Of a stretch of 5,984 nt of DNA, positions 1-4,409 are shown in pieces. The DNA is from an uncultured Eubacterium sp. Lineage in GTDB: Bacteria > Bacillota_A > Clostridia > Lachnospirales > Lachnospiraceae. The notes under the pieces were generated by a model. The model was given only the letters and a program-made list of their open reading frames with translations. It made no database searches and had not been told where the DNA came from. The stretch's first letter is position 1, and each line of letters begins with the position of its first letter. The stretch is from positions 1 through 5,984 of the forward strand of contig CAQBGY010000213.1 of the NCBI GenBank assembly GCA_948759685.1, in the 5' to 3' direction. A program made the translations under genes and the position numbers.

Positions 1-84
1 GAAAATATCGAAACCCGCATAAAATCAAATACAATAATTAATGCCCTAAAACAGTCGATTCAGCAACAAGGGTATCATTTATAA
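1..84 (+). CDS. 3' end of an unidentified protein gene (partial, 27 residues)
   Basis: Frame 1 is open from the first base to a TAA at 82-84 and encodes a polar tail beginning ENIETRIKSN and ending QQQGYHL. The residue mix (Ile, Asn, Gln, Lys with amphipathic spacing) looks like a genuine protein C-terminus, but it is too short to assign a family. The stop codon overlaps the stop of the convergent caspase-like gene, so the two genes end tail to tail across six bases. This tight packing is common in compact accessory or defence islands and supports the frame being real. The start and the rest of the gene lie outside the window. Chance openness over 28 codons in AT-rich DNA cannot be excluded. 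Confidence 0.45.
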   Translation, partial: ENIETRIKSNTIINALKQSIQQQGYHL

Positions 85-801
85 AGTTGTAAAGTCGTGT
101 TCTTCAACATCAAAAAATATAGTTCCGCCTATACTTGAGCGAAATACTGGTTGCTGAAGATTACGTTTCCCTTTTCTGTTTGAAACTTCTGCAAAATGAA
201 ATATTGCTTCATTTATTGCTTCCAAAGATTTCTTACCTTTTCTAATCAAAAAACGCGCAGTTAATGCATCACATACAAAACTTGTATATAAGCTAATTTC
301 ATTATCTTCGTTAAAGCCAGAATATTGATCGGCACCACAAGAAGCCAAAACCGCAAAACCGCGTCCGGCAAAATTTTCAACTGTTTCATCAATATCTATC
401 GCTGGAACGTTTTCAAGTGAAAAACCACCCGAATGACAACTATCTATAATAGCAATTTTATTTTTAGCTTGTACTTGCTCTATTGTATTAAGCAAATCTT
501 GTAACTCAATCAAACCATCACTCAATATTAAGCAATTTTTTCCACCGTGACCAGAGAAGTAAAAAATAAATGTATCATTTTCCGATATATCTTTAAGTAC
601 AGTGTATAATGACGCAATAAAATAATTCTTTGTTACAATGCCCGTTTCATCACACAAGTGTATATTGCTTGGGCTTATATTTAACCCTTTGACAAGAGCC
701 GTTCTCATTGCAAATAAATCATTTCTGCACATAGGCAAAGAAGAACACTTAACTGTTAAATATTCACACACTCCTACTAATAATACTTTTGTCGTTCCCA
801 T
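79..801 (-). CDS. Caspase-fold cysteine peptidase (peptidase C14 / metacaspase-like)
   Basis: The product is a stand-alone caspase-like domain. Counting from the ATG at 801, residues 4-13 (TKVLLVGVCE) form the first beta strand, and the segment around LPMCRNDLFAM matches the usual N-D-A/L helix. The catalytic histidine lies in YFSGHGG (about residue 85) and the catalytic cysteine in IDSCHSGG (about residue 122). In family C14 this Cys/His pair cleaves proteins after basic or acidic residues. Bacterial members often serve as effectors of abortive-infection and other conflict systems. No signal peptide, membrane segment or extra C-terminal domain is seen, so it probably acts in the cytoplasm and may need a partner to sense a trigger. 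I chose the ATG at 801 because an AAAGG sequence lies upstream of it. An in-frame ATG at 825 adds eight residues but has no visible ribosome binding site. The gene converges on the partial gene at 1-84, with overlapping stop codons. Confidence 0.85.
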   Translation of the reverse strand: MGTTKVLLVGVCEYLTVKCSSLPMCRNDLFAMRTALVKGLNISPSNIHLCDETGIVTKNYFIASLYTVLKDISENDTFIFYFSGHGGKNCLILSDGLIELQDLLNTIEQVQAKNKIAIIDSCHSGGFSLENVPAIDIDETVENFAGRGFAVLASCGADQYSGFNEDNEISLYTSFVCDALTARFLIRKGKKSLEAINEAIFHFAEVSNRKGKRNLQQPVFRSSIGGTIFFDVEEHDFTTL

Positions 802-858
802 ATTTACTACCAACCTTTTAGCCATATTATTTTACAGATTTCTGTTTGTTATTTTAGC

Positions 859-887
859 ATAGTAATGTGCATTTTTCTATATATCAA
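859..887 (-). promoter_or_regulatory. Candidate sigma-A promoter of the caspase-like gene
   Basis: Read on the minus strand, TTGATA (887-882) is followed after 17 bases by TACTAT (864-859). The -35 box matches consensus at five of six positions and the -10 box at four of six. Transcription would begin near 852 and give a leader of about 50 bases before the ATG at 801. The surroundings are AT-rich, so a chance match is possible. Confidence 0.4.
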
Positions 888-905
888 AACACTAATCATT
901 AAAAT

Positions 906-950
906 AAGCAAAATGGGTATATCATTATAAGCAATATACCTATTTTGCTT
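906..950. terminator. 17-bp stem-loop, possible bidirectional terminator
   Basis: Arms 906-922 and 934-950 pair over 17 bases, with one G-U wobble and an 11-base loop. The arms begin and end with AAGCAAAA and TTTTGCTT, so either transcript would carry a U-rich 3' flank, as in overlapping bidirectional terminators. It sits upstream of the caspase-like promoter. It could stop leftward transcription from the RES region or act as a protein-binding palindrome. The stem is AT-rich, which weakens the terminator reading. Confidence 0.4.
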
Positions 951-1140
951 TTCAACCTACGAGGAAATTACTGTAGTATCAGTTTGTTTGGTGATATTGT
1001 TTTGAGTATCTACAATCTCATATCTTTTTTGCACTCTGTTTGTCAGCGTTAATGATCAGTTGTCGTTAATACTTCCTTATCACCGTAAAATCAAAGGTTT
1101 GAGTACTGTCGAGCATCCATAAAAAAGAGCAATATAACGA
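951..1140. other. Intergenic stretch with no recognisable gene
   Basis: I see no convincing gene here. A + strand frame is open for about fifty codons up to a TAA near 1046, but it has no start or ribosome binding site and an unremarkable composition. The heptamer TTTGAGT occurs at 1001-1007 and 1098-1104, and again at 1141 where the following degenerate frame opens. The stretch may be decayed coding DNA. Confidence 0.4.
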
Positions 1141-1175
1141 TTTGAGTCAATATTTTACAACTTTAGGGATAATAA
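1141..1175 (+). repeat. Copy A of a 35-bp imperfect direct repeat
   Basis: This stretch matches 2750-2784 at 30 of 35 positions without gaps, then similarity stops abruptly on both sides. In both copies it contains a TTG followed by a frame reading LS-x-Y-[FY]-TTLGI-[IL]-[KR]. The coding differences are mostly conservative (F/Y, I/L, K/R), which suggests two diverged protein N-termini rather than a purely DNA-level repeat. Confidence 0.6.
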
Positions 1176-1393
1176 AGTGGTTTTGCGTGATAATATACAG
1201 TAAGATAGCAATTACAGAACGGAAAAAGGGAAATGACCCGATTATGCAGAAAAAATAAGAGATAAAATGTTTCTTGACAAAGAGTGAAATTTGTAAAGAA
1301 TTGGGGTATAATTTTGATGTTGGATATGGGAAGAATAAAAGAGGTTCGGTAATACAGTTGAAATTAGTGAAAGGAATTGCGGACAAGTTATGA
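1142..1393 (+). pseudogene. Degenerate small reading frame upstream of the RES-like gene
   Basis: From TTG 1142 the frame reads LSQYFTTLGIIKWF and onward for 38 codons to a TAA at 1256-1258. It then continues in the same frame through TKSEICKELGYNFDVGYGKN to a TGA at 1391-1393. The second half has protein-like composition and could start at TTG 1274. The final TGA overlaps an ATG at 1390 (ATGA), the spacing expected of translationally coupled genes. I read it as a decayed gene of about 83 codons that once preceded the RES-like gene, in the position where toxin-antitoxin modules carry the antitoxin. I do not recognise the family, and the antitoxin idea rests on position alone. Alternatively only the short 1274-1393 part is expressed. 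Confidence 0.35.
1284..1312 (+). promoter_or_regulatory. Candidate promoter for the RES-like gene
   Basis: GTGAAA (1284-1289) is followed after 17 bases by a perfect TATAAT (1307-1312), preceded by a run of Gs. The predicted transcript would cover the ATG at 1390 and the TTG at 1492. It lies inside the degenerate upstream frame, so either the frame is not coding or the promoter is internal to it. A TTGACA at 1274-1279 is 27 bases from the -10 box, too far to serve as its -35. Confidence 0.35.
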
Positions 1394-1491
1394 GAAGTAA
1401 AACAATTATGAATGTGCATGATATTATAAAAAAGTACAGTTTACCAATTTCTCGCAAAAATCAATCCGTAAAGGATTGATTAGGAAAATTT
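1390..1491 (+). pseudogene. In-frame 5' extension of the RES-like gene, broken by a TGA
   Basis: An ATG at 1390 opens a frame reading MRSKTIMNVHDIIKKY and onward for 29 codons. It meets TGA at 1477-1479 and then continues without a shift (LGKF) into the 338-residue frame that starts at TTG 1492. A tryptophan codon TGG changed to TGA would account for the break, giving KD-W-LGKF and a continuous protein of about 372 residues. The ATG overlaps the preceding stop as ATGA. If this is the ancestral N-terminus, the present gene is either a nonsense mutant or has been rescued by the downstream TTG. The TGA lies in the right arm of a perfect inverted repeat, so the DNA here may instead be a regulatory leader. 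Confidence 0.4.
1459..1481 (+). promoter_or_regulatory. Perfect 9-bp inverted repeat just upstream of the RES-like start
   Basis: AATCAATCC (1459-1467) and GGATTGATT (1473-1481) are exact reverse complements around a 5-base loop. The AGGA ribosome binding site (1482-1485) follows at once and the TTG start is at 1492. In RNA the hairpin would sit directly against the ribosome binding site; in DNA it could be an operator for autoregulation, as in toxin modules. It also contains the in-frame TGA described for the 5' extension. Confidence 0.5.
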
Positions 1492-2508
1492 TTGAAAGGG
1501 TTTTACCTTGAATTAAAGGAGATAGTAGCTAATGATTATCCAGACGATTTTCCATCAGAGTTTTATGATAATCTGTTAAGTAAAAATGCGTCAATAATTA
1601 GTAAAGAATGTGCGATGATTTTGGAGATTCTGAAATTAGATAGTCAAGACAATCAAGCTGCAAAGTTAGAAAAATTTGACAATCTCATGTGGTTTTTAGT
1701 TAAACAAGATGCATTTAGAGTAAAAACTTTTTATAAGGGAAGCATAATGGCACGAATCCGTCCAAAGATAGAATCGTATGAGCGAAAGGATATATTTCAT
1801 ATACCATTTACATTTCGTGAATATGCTTCGGCGGGGAGATTTAGTATCCCTAAGGATCCATGTTTATATTTATCAGTTTATCAGGGGTTAAAACCTCACG
1901 ATTATGAGATGGTTAAGGCTGCATGGATTGAATGTGGTATGCCGAGTAAATTCACTTATTGTATATATGAATTGCAAAAAGAGTTAAACGTATTGCATTT
2001 TCGTAGAGATGGTAGCTATTATCTTTCTGGATATGATTACGCAAAAAATACTGATGAAAAAAAGAAAAGATTAGAAGCTATTACGCAGTATCTGCTAAGT
2101 TTTCCGCTACGCGCAGCTTGCCATATTAGCGTTGAGGAAAAATCTACAGACAATGAAACAAGGTGCCAAGAAGAATATATGTTTCCGCAGTTATTGATGC
2201 AATGGCTACAGAAAAATAGCAAATTTGTTGGGGTTAGTTACCAAGGAGCTTCTTCAAATCCTGCACAGCGAGATCTCTACATAGGCAATTTAGCTCTTCC
2301 GGCAAGAAATATTAGTGTCGAAAACGAATATGATCCCTATCTTAAACAATGTTTTAAGTTATCAGAACCAAAAGAAATAGATTTATCAAAAGAATTTAAC
2401 TCAAATGAAATGATACAAAAAGTTGAAGCTTTTGAAAGATATTCAAAGATATTAACCCAAAAGTCGTATAATAGTTACTCAAATAAAAGAGTCGTTTTTG
2501 CACTATAA
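1492..2508 (+). CDS. RES-domain-like protein (divergent toxin-type fold)
   Basis: This 338-residue protein shows, in order, an N-terminal alpha-helical region (about 1-75) with no recognised domain and a RES-type core (about 80-250). The core carries ARIRP (87-91), FHIPF (102-106), GRFSIP (115-120), LYLS (125-128), a WIECGMP segment (145-151) resembling the acidic W-x-E-x-G-x-P element of this subgroup, and FPQLLMQW (231-238). A Lys/Glu-rich tail follows. RES proteins such as MbcT and ParT degrade or transfer NAD+ using conserved Arg, Tyr and Glu; R90 (or R88), Y126 and E147 are my inferred counterparts. The TTG start is supported by AGGA six bases upstream, and a stop four codons earlier rules out a longer intact frame. 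Canonical RES toxins are shorter and paired with an Xre-type antitoxin, which is not visible here. Assignment comes from motif memory, not a search. Confidence 0.6.
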   Translation: MKGFYLELKEIVANDYPDDFPSEFYDNLLSKNASIISKECAMILEILKLDSQDNQAAKLEKFDNLMWFLVKQDAFRVKTFYKGSIMARIRPKIESYERKDIFHIPFTFREYASAGRFSIPKDPCLYLSVYQGLKPHDYEMVKAAWIECGMPSKFTYCIYELQKELNVLHFRRDGSYYLSGYDYAKNTDEKKKRLEAITQYLLSFPLRAACHISVEEKSTDNETRCQEEYMFPQLLMQWLQKNSKFVGVSYQGASSNPAQRDLYIGNLALPARNISVENEYDPYLKQCFKLSEPKEIDLSKEFNSNEMIQKVEAFERYSKILTQKSYNSYSNKRVVFAL

Positions 2509-2673
2509 TTAGCAATTTAAAGCATTTTAGGCGTTATTGTTTATGAATAAAGTTTTTCGGAAATTTTGATTTTCAAAAATATTGTAATTTGCAACTCAAT
2601 AGGAGCATTTTGAAGTATTAAATTTTTAAAAGTTTAGTTTTTGATAACGATTTTGTCGGCTTTAGCAGCACTG

Positions 2674-2706
2674 TTTTGAGTACATATTTATAATATATAC
2701 TCAAAA
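2674..2706. repeat. 33-bp near-perfect palindrome
   Basis: Arms 2674-2688 and 2692-2706 pair at 14 of 15 positions around a 3-base centre; the outer half-site is TTTTGAGTA/TACTCAAAA. It lies about 165 bases after the RES-like stop and 45 before the next frame. It could be an AT-rich operator or a weak terminator. The same TTTGAGT core occurs at 1001, 1098, 1141 and 2750. Confidence 0.5.
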
Positions 2707-2749
2707 TAATTTCCGCGTAAATATGGGCATTAAAACCATTTTAGGCTTA

Positions 2750-2784
2750 TTTGAGTATATATTATACGACTTTAGGGATATTAA
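2750..2784 (+). repeat. Copy B of the 35-bp imperfect direct repeat
   Basis: This is the partner of 1141-1175, with five mismatches. It covers the TTG start and first eleven codons of the 133-codon frame. The two copies bracket the RES-like gene in direct orientation, about 1.6 kb apart. Confidence 0.6.
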
Positions 2785-3152
2785 GGCAAATTTTAAGTAC
2801 ACAAAATGCTCCCTCAAATCATCCGTATACAGACCTTCTTTTCTATTGCAACCATTTGTATCAAATATATTCCCAAATGGCGCTAGGGGATATTTGTACA
2901 TTCTATGAGGAATTTGTTTCAACTTATGGGATAGTGCAGGCTATTGATACCGATATTATGAATTGCAAAACAGCAGAAGAATGGATTGCTCATTGTGATA
3001 GTAGTAATAAGCTATTGACAGAAGCTGATTTCGAGAACATTCTTATTTCTTTTCATAATACGGTAATACCAGTATGTCAGGAAATTAACAGAATCTTTTA
3101 TCTACAGGATTGTGGTTCTTTCCTAAAGGAGATGGATTTCCAATACATTTAG
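2751..3152 (+). CDS. Hypothetical protein, 133 residues
   Basis: I do not recognise this family. The frame opens at TTG 2751, the first possible start after a TAG at 2742-2744, with only a weak TAGG upstream. The product is acidic and rich in Ile, Tyr and Cys, with predicted helices around CTFYEEFVSTYGIVQAIDTD and FENILISFHNTVIPVCQE. No signal peptide or membrane segment is evident. Its first twelve residues (LSIYYTTLGILR) resemble those of the decayed frame at 1142, hinting that both once belonged to related genes. Composition looks protein-like throughout, but poor start signals leave open that it is the remnant of a larger gene. It ends about 80 bases before the broken recombinase start, so its 3' flank may have been replaced. 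Confidence 0.45.
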   Translation: MSIYYTTLGILRQILSTQNAPSNHPYTDLLFYCNHLYQIYSQMALGDICTFYEEFVSTYGIVQAIDTDIMNCKTAEEWIAHCDSSNKLLTEADFENILISFHNTVIPVCQEINRIFYLQDCGSFLKEMDFQYI

Positions 3153-3233
3153 ATTGCTAAATTCAGGATACATCGTGAAATTCTAGATGATAGAATTGTT
3201 TGAAAAGACAAGGTAATCTTCTGGATGAAAGTT
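3153..3233. other. Short stretch holding the probable junction of two DNA segments
   Basis: No gene is visible. AT-rich sequence typical of the left segment continues to about 3240. It then gives way to more GC-rich DNA encoding the start of a recombinase on the minus strand. The exact breakpoint cannot be placed, and no target duplication or terminal repeat is obvious. Confidence 0.35.
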
Positions 3234-3272
3234 CTAATGATAGGATTTGGGAGCAATAACCTTAGCACCCAT
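3234..3272 (-). pseudogene. Truncated 5' end of a serine recombinase gene
   Basis: On the minus strand an ideal ribosome binding site (AAGGAG, 3284-3279) stands six bases before an ATG at 3272. The frame reads MGAKVIAPKS, then YH and a TAG at 3236-3234. MGAKV-I/T-x-P leaders are typical of large serine recombinases of clostridial mobile elements, where they precede the resolvase domain (RVAAYCRVS). Nothing of that domain remains here, so the gene appears cut off after about ten codons by a rearrangement. The family call rests on this short leader only. A genuine 12-residue peptide gene is the alternative, but the strong start signal and abrupt composition change favour truncation. Confidence 0.45.
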
Positions 3273-3281
3273 AGGTGTCTC

Positions 3282-3318
3282 CTTCCCCGGCAGATACGGA
3301 CACGGAAAGCCGGGAAAG
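3282..3318 (-). promoter_or_regulatory. GC-rich stem-loop in the leader of the truncated recombinase
   Basis: CTTCCCCGGC (3282-3291) and GCCGGGAAAG (3309-3318) pair at nine of ten positions around a 17-base loop. On the minus-strand transcript the 3' arm runs into the AAGGAG ribosome binding site, so folding could limit translation of the recombinase. With the gene truncated it is probably a relic. Confidence 0.4.
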
Positions 3319-3426
3319 CCCGTAAACACGGCACTTTTGGCACTACATAGATTCCAAAGTTACATTATTTCCGTGTGCTTTTGTGGGCATTTTTACATTA
3401 ACGAGGGCACGAACTTTTGTTCTGTG

Positions 3427-3547
3427 GTTGTTTTGCCCGATAGTATATACTCGTAGGCAAAAGTCGCTTATTATCACGGAAACTCGGATACTATCAGGCA
3501 AAACTCCATACTATCAGGCAAAAGTCGATACTCGCAGGCAAAACCCA
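3427..3547 (+). repeat. Iteron-like array: five tandem 20-bp repeats plus one inverted copy
   Basis: Direct units start at 3447, 3468, 3488, 3508 and 3528. Units three and four begin ATACTATCAGGCAAAA, units one and five begin ATACTCGTAGGCAAAA and ATACTCGCAGGCAAAA, and unit two is degenerate. An inverted copy (ATACTATCGGGCAAAAC read on the minus strand, 3446-3430) abuts unit one and forms a palindrome centred between 3446 and 3447. Spacing of 20-21 bases puts the sites on nearly the same face of the helix, as in iterons bound by plasmid initiators, or operator and recombinase-binding arrays at the ends of mobile elements. It lies upstream of the broken recombinase start on the minus strand. 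There are no spacers between units, so it is not a CRISPR array. Which protein binds it cannot be told from this window. Confidence 0.8.
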
Positions 3548-3583
3548 TATACAAACACTGAAACTGCCCGTGTTTGTATATGG
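3545..3583. repeat. Perfect 14-bp inverted repeat next to the iteron array
   Basis: CCATATACAAACAC (3545-3558) and GTGTTTGTATATGG (3570-3583) are exact reverse complements separated by 11 bases. The left arm overlaps the last bases of the final iteron-like unit. No run of T follows on the + strand and only four follow on the minus strand, so a terminator is unlikely. An operator, a recombination site, or part of a replication or transfer origin would fit better. Confidence 0.7.
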
Positions 3584-3623
3584 ATAAAACGGTAAAAATT
3601 TTATGAATAAATGACAATGTGAG

Positions 3624-3650
3624 AAAAGGGCTGGATGACGGCTCTTTTTT
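3624..3650 (+). terminator. Rho-independent terminator
   Basis: AAAAGGGCT (3624-3632) pairs with GGCTCTTTT (3640-3648) around a 7-base loop, with two G-U pairs, and the arm runs into six Ts. No + strand gene ends just before it in the window. It may be left over from a gene replaced by the element to the left, and it would shield the downstream cassette from read-through. Confidence 0.6.
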
Positions 3651-3689
3651 GCTTTCCGTTCCCGAAAAATAGTCGTTTCATGACATCGG

Positions 3690-3719
3690 GTGAAAAACAG
3701 AGAATTTTTATGGTATAAT
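3690..3719 (+). promoter_or_regulatory. Extended -10 promoter of the flavoprotein-AraC-cupin cassette
   Basis: TATAAT (3714-3719) is preceded by TGG, giving an extended -10 element. A weak -35 match GTGAAA (3690-3695) lies 18 bases upstream. Transcription would start near 3726 and give a leader of about 85 bases before the flavoprotein start. Confidence 0.6.
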
Positions 3720-3811
3720 TCAGTGGATGCTTTAGCAGGAACAGTTTTCTGCCGAAGTAATTAGGAAAGAACGTAAGATGTAAATTAAATGATACGGAGG
3801 ATGGTTTGCCA

Positions 3812-4351
3812 ATGAGTAATATTGTTATTTTGGTTGGGAGCATGAGAAAAGGCGGCAATACAGACTTGCTTGCGCAGGCATTTGCAGAAGGAGCCCGTGA
3901 AAATAATTCTGTGGAGATTGTATCTGTTGCTGATTATAAGGTCAATCCATGTATTGGCTGTAATTCATGTTTTACGAGGGAAGGGAATAAGTGCTTTCAA
4001 AATGATGACATGGATGGGATATACGAAAAGCTGAGGGTGGCTGATGTTGTGGTTGTAGCATCACCAGTATATTTTTATGGCATTAGCGCAGAACTAAAAG
4101 CGGTAATTGACAGGCTGCATACACCTATGAGAAACGATTTTTCAATAAAAAAACTTGTGCTACTGTTGGTTGGGGCAGCGGAACTGCCGGAATTGTTTGA
4201 CGCAATAAAATTGCAATATCAGCTTATACTCAATTTTTTCCATTTGGAGGATGCGGGCATGGTTCTTGTAAGGGGAGTTAAGGATAAAGGGGATATTGAA
4301 GGAAATGAAGCATTGAAGGAAGCCTATGATTTGGGATTATCCATTAGGTGA
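3812..4351 (+). CDS. Flavodoxin-fold NAD(P)H-dependent oxidoreductase / iron-sulfur flavoprotein
   Basis: The 179-residue product begins with a beta strand and FMN phosphate loop (GSMRKGGNTDLL, residues 9-20). A compact cysteine cluster C47-x2-C50-x2-C53-x7-C61 follows, the spacing seen in archaeal and clostridial iron-sulfur flavoproteins that bind a 4Fe-4S cluster. Next come a flavin-binding SPVYFYG segment (84-90) and AELKAVIDR. Such cytoplasmic proteins pass electrons from NAD(P)H or ferredoxin to quinones, oxygen species or other acceptors; the substrate here is unknown. Length is normal for the family. I chose ATG 3812, 11 bases after GGAGG (3796-3800); a TTG at 3806, two codons earlier, has tighter spacing and cannot be excluded. 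It is the first gene after the extended -10 promoter, 58 bases ahead of the AraC-family gene, so co-transcription and regulation by that protein are likely. Confidence 0.85.
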   Translation: MSNIVILVGSMRKGGNTDLLAQAFAEGARENNSVEIVSVADYKVNPCIGCNSCFTREGNKCFQNDDMDGIYEKLRVADVVVVASPVYFYGISAELKAVIDRLHTPMRNDFSIKKLVLLLVGAAELPELFDAIKLQYQLILNFFHLEDAGMVLVRGVKDKGDIEGNEALKEAYDLGLSIR

Positions 4352-4372
4352 TGTAGTTTGGGGTAATCCCAA
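4331..4372 (+). repeat. 12-bp stem-loop overlapping the flavoprotein stop codon
   Basis: TTGGGATTATCC (4331-4342) pairs with GGGTAATCCCAA (4361-4372) with one T-G wobble and an 18-base loop that holds the TGA stop. No T run follows, so it is not a standard terminator. It may tune mRNA stability or expression of the AraC-family gene, or serve as that regulator's binding site. Confidence 0.5.
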
Positions 4373-4409
4373 GATTTGAGAAAGGACAGAAAATAAGAAT
4401 AGGAGATTG

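Noticed and set aside
1274..1312. Promoter using TTGACA 1274-1279 with TATAAT 1307-1312
   Set aside because: The 27-base spacing is far outside the usual 16-18; GTGAAA at 1284 is the better-placed -35.
1147..1457. Two minus-strand hydrophobic frames, possible small membrane proteins
   Set aside because: They overlap each other in different phases and translate poly-A/T DNA into Phe/Ile/Leu-rich sequence; no ribosome binding site precedes either one.
1477..1479. TGA read as tryptophan or selenocysteine
   Set aside because: TGA is used as a normal stop by the flavoprotein and cupin genes. The inverted repeat lies mostly upstream of and around the TGA, not directly downstream as a bacterial selenocysteine element would.
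3149..3343. 64-codon minus-strand frame across the recombinase start
   Set aside because: It is in a different phase from the frame with the AAGGAG site, has no start signal, and its Arg/Leu-rich composition looks like a shadow of GC-rich leader DNA.
3447..3547. CRISPR array
   Set aside because: The repeats are contiguous 20-bp units with no variable spacers, one unit is degenerate, and no cas gene is present.
3247..3595. Two + strand frames of about 70 codons through the repeat array
   Set aside because: Their sequence simply translates the repeats and palindrome, with no ribosome binding site or protein-like composition.
3601..3858. 85-codon minus-strand frame
   Set aside because: It runs antisense through a terminator, a promoter and the start of the flavoprotein gene, with no start signal of its own.
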